Of a stretch of DNA of 64,000 nt, positions 45,217 to 53,126 are shown piece by piece. The position numbers and the translations under genes are program-made. How positions within the stretch are numbered: position 1 is the stretch's first letter; every line of letters begins with the position of its first letter. The notes under the pieces were generated by a model, which saw only the letters and a list, made by a program, of their open reading frames with translations, had not been told where the DNA came from and did not search any database. Origin of the DNA: Terriglobia bacterium (GTDB lineage: Bacteria > Acidobacteriota > Terriglobia > Bryobacterales > Bryobacteraceae); contig JAJPHN010000010.1 of the NCBI GenBank assembly GCA_021325235.1, positions 1 to 64,000 on the forward strand, in the 5' to 3' direction.

Positions 45217-46159
45217 GAATACGTTCGCGCTGGGCGCGAGTGGGGAGCGCGTTCGACACCAGCGGCGACGGCTCAACGTGCACCAGCACATCAGCCACCC
45301 AGGGCAGGTCACGTTTGATGGCGAAGCGCACTTCGGTGGCGATCTCGTGAGACTGCCGCACGGTCATGTCGGGATCGACTTCAAGATGCAGATCGACGTG
45401 ATAGCGCATCCCGCTGCGGCGCGCATAGCACTTCTCGATACCGAGGCTGCCCTTGACGCTGAGCGCGGAGCGGCGAATCTGAGCCATCTTGCCCGGCTCC
45501 GGCATGGTGTCGACCAGCTGATCCATGGTCTGCCGCGTAACCCGCGCCGAAAGAAAGAGAATGACGATGCCGATGATGATGCTGCCGACGCGGTCGGCGC
45601 CACCGAAACGCGCCGGATCGATGAGAGTCAGGATCACGGCGAAAAGGGCGATACCGGTAGAGAGAAGATCGGTCAGATCGTGCCAGGCATCGGCACGCAG
45701 AGCCGTGCTGGCGATACGAGAGCCGATACGCAGCTTGGCAGCCGCCAACCCGACTTTCAGGAGGATCGAGGCAAACAGCGGATAAAGCGTGTAGAACGGC
45801 AGACTCCTGGCGGGTTCCGAACTGGTAACCCCATGCCACAGGATGGCGGCGCCGGTGAGCAGCAGCATCGCGCCGACTGCCAGGCCGGAGAGCGTTTCAT
45901 AACGCCCGTGCCCGTAGGGATGTTCGGCGTCCGGAGGTTTGCTGGCAATCCAGAGTCCGAGGAAGACTACGCAGGAGGAGAGGACATCGCCGGCCGCTTC
46001 AAGACCGTCGGACAAAACAGCGTGGGACTGGGCTCGGAGACCAACGTAAATTTTGGCAGCCGCGAGCAGCACGCCCACGGCAACGCTCGAGATGGCAAGC
46101 CGACGCCCCAGCGATTCTTCGCGATTGAGCGTGGTTTGCGCCAGAGGCTCAGCGGGCAT
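45206..46159 (-). CDS. Cation diffusion facilitator (CDF) metal transporter
   Basis: A 317-residue protein with six membrane helices and a cytosolic C-terminal domain. Metal-site motifs are LSDGLEAAGD in helix 2 and ALRADAWHDLTDLLST (HxxxD) in helix 5, of the Zn/Fe/Cd FieF-type group. The cytosolic domain shows the ferredoxin-like fold (KCYARRSGMRYHVDLHLEVDP). It exports divalent metal using protons. It overlaps the PolX start by 11 bases, so the two are cotranscribed, a linkage of transport and DNA repair that may be fortuitous. Confidence 0.93.
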   Translation of the reverse strand: MPAEPLAQTTLNREESLGRRLAISSVAVGVLLAAAKIYVGLRAQSHAVLSDGLEAAGDVLSSCVVFLGLWIASKPPDAEHPYGHGRYETLSGLAVGAMLLLTGAAILWHGVTSSEPARSLPFYTLYPLFASILLKVGLAAAKLRIGSRIASTALRADAWHDLTDLLSTGIALFAVILTLIDPARFGGADRVGSIIIGIVILFLSARVTRQTMDQLVDTMPEPGKMAQIRRSALSVKGSLGIEKCYARRSGMRYHVDLHLEVDPDMTVRQSHEIATEVRFAIKRDLPWVADVLVHVEPSPLVSNALPTRAQRERIHGK

Positions 46160-46180
46160 ACCACCCGAGCATAACTCGGA

Positions 46181-46387
46181 TCAGATGCCGGGCAATGGCT
46201 CCGGCTGATCGTCTGTCTCTTTGACGTCGGCGTTGTCGGGATCGAGGGGCGTCTGCACCTCGGATTCGGACTCTGTTCCCCGATTATCCTTTTTGGCGAG
46301 ACGTTTGGCCAGTTTCTCCTGACGGCGCTCCTTTCTTTCCTGCTCTTTTTGACGCTTTTTGAAGGTCTGCGGACCACGTCCGGGCAT
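46181..46387 (-). CDS. Small highly charged hypothetical protein
   Basis: A 68-residue protein: a strongly basic first half (KKRQKEQERKERRQEKLAKRL) predicted to be one long helix, then an acidic Pro/Asp-rich tail. Similar short proteins near RNA-binding or ribosomal genes are common in bacteria but unnamed. It starts just after the terminator hairpin of the RRM gene (46404-46436) and lies 21 bases upstream of the CDF gene, so it may be the first gene of that operon. Confidence 0.6.
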   Translation of the reverse strand: MPGRGPQTFKKRQKEQERKERRQEKLAKRLAKKDNRGTESESEVQTPLDPDNADVKETDDQPEPLPGI

Positions 46388-46403
46388 AGTTCTCCTGATG
46401 GGT

Positions 46404-46436
46404 AAAAAGCTGCCGGACTCTACGAGCGCCGGCAGC
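46404..46436 (-). terminator. Intrinsic terminator of the RRM gene
   Basis: An 8-bp stem (GCTGCCGG / CCGGCAGC, 46409-46416 and 46429-46436) with a 12-base loop, followed on the minus strand by five T residues. It lies 39 bases after the RRM stop codon. Confidence 0.78.
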
Positions 46437-46474
46437 CGTCTGGTTACTTAAACAGCAGAAACGAAGCCGGTTTG

Positions 46475-46807
46475 TTACCAGCGCGAGTTGCCGCGGCCAC
46501 GACCGGAATCGCGTCCGCCGAAACCGCCACGCTTCTGACCGCCACCGAAGCCACCGCCGGCCGGTTTGGGGCGGGCTTCGTTCACGTTCATAGCGCGTCC
46601 GCGCAGCTCAGCGCCATTCAGGGCGTTGATCGCGTTCTGGGCGGCGTTCGCATCCGTCATTTCAACGAAGGCGAAGCCGCGCGGCTGACCGGTTTCACGG
46701 TCGGTCACGATGTTGACGCGCTCCACGGCGCCGTACTGCTCAAAAGCGGCCTGGATGTCAGCGGAAGTAGCCTGATAGCTCAGATTTCCGACAAAAATGT
46801 TGGTCAT
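46475..46807 (-). CDS. RNA-binding protein with one RRM and a Gly/Arg-rich tail
   Basis: A 110-residue protein with a complete RRM: RNP-2 NIFVGNLSY at the N-terminus and RNP-1 RGFAFVEM in the middle, plus the connecting DRETGQPRGF loop. The last ~30 residues are Gly/Arg-rich (GGGFGGGQKRGGFGGRD), as in cyanobacterial and acidobacterial Rbp proteins induced by cold. It is transcribed alone. AGGAG lies eight bases before the ATG, and the gene ends before an intrinsic terminator. A 5' leader of up to ~200 bases is available for cold-shock-type control. Confidence 0.93.
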   Translation of the reverse strand: MTNIFVGNLSYQATSADIQAAFEQYGAVERVNIVTDRETGQPRGFAFVEMTDANAAQNAINALNGAELRGRAMNVNEARPKPAGGGFGGGQKRGGFGGRDSGRGRGNSRW

Positions 46808-47010
46808 TGAAAAAACTCCTGGGAGGTGAAATTATCTTTGTCAGACTGCTGAACTGTTCGCGAGGGATGCACACTTACGCATACCCGACTGATGGAAGGA
46901 AGAACTAGCGGCCGGAGGGCACTCGAATAAAACACGGATGCGGGCAAAGACTCTTTTACTGTAGCAGATTTCTGAGGCGCATGAACCCATCCCGAGACCG
47001 TAGAAAGGAA

Positions 47011-47041
47011 AAAAGCCCCGCTGCGGACCAGCGGGGCTTTT
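47011..47041 (-). terminator. Strong intrinsic terminator after the S8 protease
   Basis: A perfect 12-bp inverted repeat AAAAGCCCCGCT / AGCGGGGCTTTT with a 7-base loop, followed on the minus strand by a T-rich run (TTCCTTTCT). Its A and T flanks are symmetrical, so it can stop transcription in both directions, separating the protease from the RRM gene. Confidence 0.9.
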
Positions 47042-47066
47042 CACGCGTGCAGACCTGGGCCCGAGC

Positions 47067-48860
47067 TTACTGCTCGCCCGTAATCGCTACGCTCGCTCCC
47101 CACATGCTGCGGTTCGCGTCGGTGGTGTTCGCGCCCCACATGGAACGGCTGCCCCAGATGGCGCTGGAGCCGGAGGTCGAACTGGCGCCCCACATGGAAC
47201 GGGTGTCCCAGATGATCTGGTTGGTATCGGTCAGCGACGCGCCCCACATGAAGCGCGTACCGAAAACGGAGTTGGCGCCCCACATGAAGCGGCTGCTCCA
47301 TATCGAGGACGGATCGAAGACAAGCGAGACGTTGCCCGTGGTGGGATCCATCTGCGCGACCGGAGACATGGCGGTGCCGGCCGGAACCGCCGTATTCACC
47401 GATGCCAGCGCCGCGCCTAGATCGAGATAGCCGGCGCCCACAGTGAAAACGTCGTAGTAATCCACAAACGTCTGGCCGCTGCCCGGATCCGTCACGGAAC
47501 TCGAGTCGGGGAAGGTCTTGTAGGCTGTCTGCATCAGGATGGCTTTCACCTGATCCGGGGTCAGTTTCGGGTTAGCCTGCAGCAGATCGGCCACAGCGGC
47601 GCTGACCACCGGAGTCGCCATGCTGGTGCCGCTGAGCGTGAAATAGGTGTTGGAAACCTTGGTGGCATTGTTTCCGCTGACGTTCTGATAATAGGACATC
47701 ACCACGGCATTACCGGGATTCTGTTTCACCAGCGTGCTGTTGTTGGCCAGCAGCGAGACGACCAGATTGCCAGGCGCGACCAGATCGGGTTTAACGATAT
47801 GGTCCACCGCAGTTGGACCTTTCGAGCTGTAGCTGGCGACGAGATCGTCGCTGCGGGTGGGCGTGCCTTCTGCCTTCATCGCGCCGACCGTGATCACGTA
47901 GGGATCGTTGCCGGGCGCGTTGATCGTGCCGTAGCCCTGTTCGCCGTAGGTATTGTCGCGGCCATCATTACCGGCCGCCGCCACCACCACGATTCCCGCA
48001 TTCCAGGCCGCTTCCACCGCCTGGCAGAGCGGATCCTGCGTGTAGCTCTCGTACACCGGGCGCCCCACCGACAGATTGATCACGCGAATGTTGTAGACGT
48101 TTTTCAGCGCGATGGCCGTATCGATGGCAAGAATGACGTTGCTGTCGGTACCCTGCCCGTTCGCATCGAGAACTTTCAGATCGATCAGGTTGACACCATA
48201 CGCCACGCCTTTAAACGTGCGCTTGCAGGTGTTGCAGGACGACGAAACGCCATTGGAAGCGATGATGCCGGCGACATGCTGGCCATGGCCGAACTGGTCG
48301 GGCGCGGGAATGCCGTTGATGCCCTTAGAGTTGGCTGGGAGCGGAGCAGTGATATTCGCCAGAACCGCGGCGGCGGCCTGAGCAGCAGCGGTTTGGGTAA
48401 AGTCATAGCTGAAGACCGGCGCTTTACCGTTTCCGAGGTTCGGATCGGTATTGACGCCGCTGTCGATTACGGCCACGCCGATGCCGGAGCCGGTAAAGCC
48501 CGCGCCCCAGGCAGCAGCCGCATTGATTGCCCCCGCCGTGTTATCCAGATGGGCATGAATCGGCCGGTCGGGCGAGATGTAGGCCACCTCGGGGTCATTG
48601 GCCAGAGCCTGCACAGCGGAAGCAGATAAGTGGTAGAGCCCGGCCTTTGCACTATGAAGCCGCCCCGCGGTAGTGCCGCCCAGAGCAGCGATTTTGGCTT
48701 CATGCTGGGCGCCCGGGGTATGTTTCCATTGCACAATGACGGGCAGGTTGCCGTTTGAATTCAGGGCCGTAGCGCGGAATTCGTGAGCGAGTTTGGGGTG
48801 ACCGGCAGGGCCCGCAAAAGCGCCCGCCGCCACCAAGAACAGAGAAAGATATTTCCTCAC
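47067..48860 (-). CDS. Secreted subtilisin-like (S8) serine protease with C-terminal RxMWGA repeats
   Basis: About 597 residues from GTG 48860 (AGGAG five bases upstream; the GTG at 48866 would overlap it). Signal peptide VRKYLSLFLVAAGAFA, an I9-type propeptide, then the catalytic triad Asp133 (VAVIDSG), His192 (FGHGQHVAG, with Gln replacing the usual Thr) and Ser413 (SGTSMATP), and the oxyanion Asn in AAAGND. A Cys pair occurs in SSSCNTCKR. After the protease domain, residues 519-590 hold five RxMWGA repeats. The repeats may anchor the protein on the cell surface. A terminator follows the stop codon. Confidence 0.93.
   Translation of the reverse strand: MRKYLSLFLVAAGAFAGPAGHPKLAHEFRATALNSNGNLPVIVQWKHTPGAQHEAKIAALGGTTAGRLHSAKAGLYHLSASAVQALANDPEVAYISPDRPIHAHLDNTAGAINAAAAWGAGFTGSGIGVAVIDSGVNTDPNLGNGKAPVFSYDFTQTAAAQAAAAVLANITAPLPANSKGINGIPAPDQFGHGQHVAGIIASNGVSSSCNTCKRTFKGVAYGVNLIDLKVLDANGQGTDSNVILAIDTAIALKNVYNIRVINLSVGRPVYESYTQDPLCQAVEAAWNAGIVVVAAAGNDGRDNTYGEQGYGTINAPGNDPYVITVGAMKAEGTPTRSDDLVASYSSKGPTAVDHIVKPDLVAPGNLVVSLLANNSTLVKQNPGNAVVMSYYQNVSGNNATKVSNTYFTLSGTSMATPVVSAAVADLLQANPKLTPDQVKAILMQTAYKTFPDSSSVTDPGSGQTFVDYYDVFTVGAGYLDLGAALASVNTAVPAGTAMSPVAQMDPTTGNVSLVFDPSSIWSSRFMWGANSVFGTRFMWGASLTDTNQIIWDTRSMWGASSTSGSSAIWGSRSMWGANTTDANRSMWGASVAITGEQ
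47094..47291 (-). repeat. Five phased RxMWGA repeats in the S8 protease tail
   Basis: The hexapeptide R-[F/S]-M-W-G-A occurs at protease residues 524, 536, 554, 572 and 584. Spacings are 12, 18, 18 and 12 residues, all multiples of six. Three copies are preceded by an IWxx element. At DNA level the repeated CCCCACATG core can look like a short repeat array but is coding. Confidence 0.85.
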
Positions 48861-49094
48861 GTACACTCCTGGTTTCTTCTAAAAGCGGCGGACGTGACAC
48901 TTGGCTGGTTCCGCACGCATTCAAAGCACTCATCGGACGATTCCAGCCGTTTCGATAACCGCCCGTATCTCTAACTCTTTGAAAAAGCGCGACACCGGGG
49001 CATTTTCTGAGGAGGCGTATCTGTACGGGTTATAGCCTGTTACGGGCGACAGGGCTTTGCTCGCCTGGCGCGCGAATGCATAGAATGAGCAGAA

Positions 49095-50723
49095 ATGGTC
49101 TCGGCTGAGCTGTTACAGGAGCTCCGCGGATGCATCGAGGAGCGCCGGATCGAACACGGGATACGGCTGCTTGAGCGCGAACGGGAGCGTTTCGAGCAGA
49201 TCGCACCCGGGCTCGCGGGCGCTGGGCTGGCGATCGGCTATCTGGCGGAATGGGTGGATCTGGGCTTTGAGGACGACGGTCTGCTGACGTCCATTCTGGC
49301 GAGATTCGATGCACGTTCGCGTCAGGCGCTGCCGTTATCCGAATACCTGCACATCCGGCTGGCGGAAGCACTCATTGCCATGCGCCAGGAAGAACTGCCC
49401 GAGGCGCTGCGTCATCTGAATGCCGTGCTGGCGCTCGGAGATGAGACTTCGCGATCAGAAATTTCGCTGATTGCGACGCTGTGGAAAGCGCGCTCCCTGC
49501 GCAAGGCGGGCGAATACCGGCAGGCACTCGAACTGACGCGGCAGGGAATGCAGATGGCGGCCGGTCTGCAACTCTGGCCCATGAAAGCCGTCATGCAGAC
49601 GCTTGAAAGCTGGATCGTCTTTCAGAATGGCGATGCCAAAGAGGCGGTCCGCATTCTGCAGGAAGCAGAGAACGTCCTGCGCGACACCGACGACTACATC
49701 ACGCTCGGCAACATTCAATCGGCCTACGGGCGGATTGCGTTGCGCGAGGGACGCTACGATCACGCGCTCAAGTATTTCGAGCTGTCCATCGGGTATTTCA
49801 AAAAGCGTGAGTCGCTGGCGGGCTATCTGGCGCGCTCGCTCACCAATATGGCGCAGGCCAAACGCTTTCTGGCTTTACAGCTGCGCCGGAGCATGGATGC
49901 GCGCTGGGAACGGCAGCGGCGCACGGGCCAGGGCACGAACGGGCAGAACGGGTCGGCCAAATCGGGCCAGCTCGAGCGCATGTACGATCTGCTGCGCAGC
50001 GCGCAATCGGATCTGGCGGAAGCGGAGCGCATCTATCGCGGAGCGCAGAATTATCACGGCGCCGGCAATGTGGACGTCAATCTGGCGCAGATTCATCTCG
50101 ACCTGAGCAATCTGGAAGAGGCCGAGCAGCGCGCCGGCGAAGCCTTCGAGCTGGGCGCGACCAAGGCCGATTACCTGTTGATGTGCCGCGCGCGAATGGT
50201 GCAGGCCTCGATTGCCAATGCGCGCTTTGAAGACGAGATCGGCGAGGGCGAAGAAGACCCGAGCCGCTTTGCGCAGCTGGCGCACGATTGCGCGAAAGAA
50301 GCGATTGATTATGCGGAACGAACCCAGAGCCGCCGTCTGCTGGCTCAGGCGCACATCTGCCGCGGACTCACGCTGGTGAATGGCTTTTTCCACGAAAGCG
50401 AGGCCGCGCGCGCCTGCTGCGACCGCGCCGAATCGTATCTGGGGCATGATCGCCACGATGCACTCTGGCAGGAGATCGAAATTCTACGCGAACGCATTCT
50501 GCACGGCGGGGTCGAGGAACCCAATCTACGTGCCTGGTCGCAGGGTGCGGTGGGCAACAAGTCGCTCCAGGCGGTCGTGGCGGAATTCGAAGAACTGGTA
50601 ATTCGCAAAGTCTGGGAGCACGAGGGCCGTAAAGTGGCGCGAGTGGCGCAGCGGCTGGCGGTGTCGCCCAAGAAAGTGCGCCGGGTGCTCCGCCATCTGG
50701 GCGTGCTGAGCGAGGACCGATAA
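49095..50723 (+). CDS. TPR-repeat protein with C-terminal Fis-like HTH
   Basis: A 542-residue soluble protein. Residues ~90-470 are tetratricopeptide-like helical repeats, for example LWKARSLRKAGEYRQALELT, QSAYGRIALREGRYDHALKYF and VNLAQIHLDLSNLEEAEQRA. The C-terminal 45 residues form a Fis-type helix-turn-helix (FEELVIRKVWEHEGRKVARVAQ, then RLAVSPKKVRRVLRHLGVL). This combination suggests a MalT-like or enhancer-type transcription regulator controlled by protein binding at the TPRs, but without ATPase domain. It is divergent from the S8 protease gene across 234 bases. Confidence 0.78.
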   Translation: MVSAELLQELRGCIEERRIEHGIRLLERERERFEQIAPGLAGAGLAIGYLAEWVDLGFEDDGLLTSILARFDARSRQALPLSEYLHIRLAEALIAMRQEELPEALRHLNAVLALGDETSRSEISLIATLWKARSLRKAGEYRQALELTRQGMQMAAGLQLWPMKAVMQTLESWIVFQNGDAKEAVRILQEAENVLRDTDDYITLGNIQSAYGRIALREGRYDHALKYFELSIGYFKKRESLAGYLARSLTNMAQAKRFLALQLRRSMDARWERQRRTGQGTNGQNGSAKSGQLERMYDLLRSAQSDLAEAERIYRGAQNYHGAGNVDVNLAQIHLDLSNLEEAEQRAGEAFELGATKADYLLMCRARMVQASIANARFEDEIGEGEEDPSRFAQLAHDCAKEAIDYAERTQSRRLLAQAHICRGLTLVNGFFHESEAARACCDRAESYLGHDRHDALWQEIEILRERILHGGVEEPNLRAWSQGAVGNKSLQAVVAEFEELVIRKVWEHEGRKVARVAQRLAVSPKKVRRVLRHLGVLSEDR

Positions 50724-50749
50724 CACCCGGTCTTGAAAAACCAGCCCCG

Positions 50750-51553
50750 CTACTTGACCGGATCACTCCCGCCGTAGCCAATCGTGCTCTCAACCGTTGC
50801 GCGGCGAAAATTTACGTTTTCGGCTGATTCGGTAACGGTGCGATTCAACAGGAACAGTGCGCGAAGGTCGAATTCCGTGCCGAAAGCTTCCGGAAACCAG
50901 ATGTCTTTATCCACCCGTTTGTATCGGATGCTGTAACCCAGGCCATGAATGTCGGTGCCGAACATGATCCGCACTGCCGCAGGTAATTTGCGGGCCAGCC
51001 GAGTATAAATGACGATCGGTTGCAGCTCTTCTTTATCGATGGTCGCTTCGCCCTTCCAGCCCAGATCTGAAGGGTCAATGGGCTCAAACCCGATTCGATA
51101 GACGGATCGACCCTGCGCTGTACCCTCGCCCAGGAGAGAGAATCGGTACTTTTTCTGTTCTGCGGTGGTAAGAGGGAAAAGATCGCTGTCGATGCCGTCA
51201 CGCGTATTCGTCTCGTTGTCGTCATCGAACGTGATCTCCACTGCACCATTTTTTGGGACGGGCTCCCCCTCAAAAGGAATGTATTTGCCTTTGTGCCAGT
51301 AGCGCCCTCGCACCGATACCAGCTTCCTCTCTGTACCCTTCGAACTTGGAGTCATAGCGTATGTCCAGAATTCTTCGCGGAGGAGTCTCCCGTCCTTACC
51401 CCGATACGTGCGGTGCATCTTTTGCTCGTAGACAAACTCGTTACGAGCGCGCTGCTCTCGATCCTGATTCGTCGCCACCTTGCTCATGATTTCCTCCGCT
51501 TTGAGCGGCGCAAGCGTTTGAAACGCAAGCAGGGTCACAAGACTGATGAGCAT
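50750..51553 (-). CDS. Secreted protein of unknown function, possibly LolA-like
   Basis: A 267-residue protein with a signal peptide (MLISLVTLLAFQTLAPLKA). The mature part alternates strands: NEFVYEQKMHRTYRGKDG, EEFWTYAMTPSSKGTE, YRFSLLGEGTAQGRSVYRIGFEPID, and LPAAVRIMFGTDIHGLGYSIRYKRVDKDIWFPEAFG split over sheets, which recalls outer-membrane lipoprotein-sorting (LolA/DUF-type) folds. I cannot assign a family with certainty. Nothing in the neighbourhood identifies its role. Confidence 0.65.
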   Translation of the reverse strand: MLISLVTLLAFQTLAPLKAEEIMSKVATNQDREQRARNEFVYEQKMHRTYRGKDGRLLREEFWTYAMTPSSKGTERKLVSVRGRYWHKGKYIPFEGEPVPKNGAVEITFDDDNETNTRDGIDSDLFPLTTAEQKKYRFSLLGEGTAQGRSVYRIGFEPIDPSDLGWKGEATIDKEELQPIVIYTRLARKLPAAVRIMFGTDIHGLGYSIRYKRVDKDIWFPEAFGTEFDLRALFLLNRTVTESAENVNFRRATVESTIGYGGSDPVK

Positions 51554-51699
51554 AAGAAAATGTACCTTTCGCGCAGCGCTGAAGCTTGCTACGCAGGAAG
51601 ACTGGGAAATAATTCAAAATTTCCAAACCCTACCCGCATTAGAAGCAAAATCGTAAACGGCGAAGCAGCTCCGTCCCACAGCCCACGTCACAACGAATT

Positions 51700-52200
51700 T
51701 CAGGGTAGGTCGTTCAGGTTTATCGAGACAGGCGAGCCTTCCACCTTGAGGATGCCGTCCGTCACGTCGATGTAGCGGTCGCGCATGTAGATGTGAGCGC
51801 GGCGGGTCTGCGGGTCGATGACCCAGACGGTATGGACGCCGAAGGCGAGGTAATCGTCGATGCGCTCCTGCATTCCGGCCATCCGGTCGTCGGGCGACAG
51901 AATCTCAATGCAGAGCAGCGGCGGTTCCGTAACCATGCCGGTTTGCGGACGCTCGAGCAGAACTGTCACATCCGGGATACGGAACCGGCGCGGCTTCACT
52001 TGAACCCGCTGCTCGGTGACAACAATGATGCCCCATTCCTTTTCCTTGTTCAAAAGGAAACCGCTCACCAGAATTTGCAGCCGGCTATGATCGAATTCCC
52101 CAACATTCCGCTCCAGCAGTTCGCCATCGACATAATCGCGATCCGGCCGGTAGCTCGTGTTCAGATATTCGCTGACGGAAATGGTGGTTGCGCTCGCCAC
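51700..52200 (-). CDS. Uma2 family (PD-(D/E)XK) endonuclease
   Basis: A 166-residue protein with the Uma2/DUF820 core: N-terminal YRPDRDYVDGELLERN, then RRFRIPDVTVLL and PLLCIEILSPDDRMAGM with the conserved Asp and Glu of a PD-(D/E)XK nuclease, and the final GVHTVWVIDPQTRRAHIY. Such genes are highly multiplied in Cyanobacteria and Acidobacteria; their biological role is unresolved. It lies 31 bases after the secreted unknown at 52232-53023 on the same strand, though they probably act independently. Confidence 0.88.
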   Translation of the reverse strand: MASATTISVSEYLNTSYRPDRDYVDGELLERNVGEFDHSRLQILVSGFLLNKEKEWGIIVVTEQRVQVKPRRFRIPDVTVLLERPQTGMVTEPPLLCIEILSPDDRMAGMQERIDDYLAFGVHTVWVIDPQTRRAHIYMRDRYIDVTDGILKVEGSPVSINLNDLP

Positions 52201-52231
52201 GGCAAAGCTCTCCGACGCTCCATGATCCCAG

Positions 52232-53023
52232 CTATTTGTTCTTCTTGAAGAGCTTGTGCGAAACGTCGGGCCAGAACTCGAGGAATATCGCTCCGAACGC
52301 GCCCTCGGCTGTGACCGTAAAGGCTCGCTCGAACGTCAGGCCTGCGCCGCGATCGGTGGATGGATAGTATAAGTTCGCAATTCCGCCCGCTGCCAGATTG
52401 CCGAGTACGTTAGAGTAGTTCGGCTGCCAGCGGCCATTGTCGCCTCTACAGCGGAACGTGGTCGAGGCGGCGTACCACAGGCGGCTTCCAATCGAGCCGG
52501 TTCCCTTGCGGAAGTAGCGCGGGTCCTGATGCAGCAGCGTTGGGAAAAGAGCATTCCCCAGCATGTCGCCGTCGAACGTATCGGCATACGAGGCGCCCCA
52601 GCGTTTGAAGTAACCCTGTGCACCCTGGCCGTAGCCTTTGTAGTCGTTCTCAAATTGGCTGACACCCGCATCCACACCCGCAATGACAAACGTTACCGGA
52701 TCGGTTGCAGACTTAAACGCCAGCTGAAACTTCTGCTTCGGGGTCATCGCCACGGCGTCCGGAATATTGGAAACATTGAAGCTGGGGAAGACGCCGAGGA
52801 CGCGCTGATGCTCCTGCGCCTTCACCTGTTCGGCCGCAATCTGCTCTTTGGTCTTGCCGGGCTGGGGCGGCTTATTCTCCTGCTCGGGCGGGTTCTGGGT
52901 TGCGTTTGGCTCGGGAGCGGGCGTAGTGCGATCGGTGCTCTGAGCCGGCGCAAGGCAGGAAAAACTCGCCAGAAGCCCCGGAATCAGGCACAGAAGGAGT
53001 TTGCGGCCGTGGAAAATTTGCAA
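52232..53023 (-). CDS. Secreted protein of unknown function, Pro-rich N-terminus
   Basis: A 263-residue protein: signal peptide ending in SFSCLAPAQS, a low-complexity Pro/Gln/Glu segment at ~30-70, then a globular domain starting LGVFPSFNVSN and containing LLHQDPRYFRKGTGSIG and the aromatic GNLAAGGIANLYYPSTD. Acidobacterial proteins of this type recur in genomes without known function; an outer-membrane or periplasmic location is likely. No catalytic motif is evident. Confidence 0.68.
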   Translation of the reverse strand: MQIFHGRKLLLCLIPGLLASFSCLAPAQSTDRTTPAPEPNATQNPPEQENKPPQPGKTKEQIAAEQVKAQEHQRVLGVFPSFNVSNIPDAVAMTPKQKFQLAFKSATDPVTFVIAGVDAGVSQFENDYKGYGQGAQGYFKRWGASYADTFDGDMLGNALFPTLLHQDPRYFRKGTGSIGSRLWYAASTTFRCRGDNGRWQPNYSNVLGNLAAGGIANLYYPSTDRGAGLTFERAFTVTAEGAFGAIFLEFWPDVSHKLFKKNK

Positions 53024-53126
53024 AACGATTAAACCGTAAAAACTAGGGTAGCGGACCTACATCGACCCCCGACGCGGCCACATAAAGGTATACGCCGGCC
53101 AGGGCGGCAAAGTTACCCGTCCTGTC

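Noticed and set aside
47094-47291. Short repeated CCCCACATG elements resembling a repeat array
   Set aside because: They are the codons of the RxMWGA repeats inside the S8 protease; spacing and length do not fit CRISPR, and there are no cas genes.
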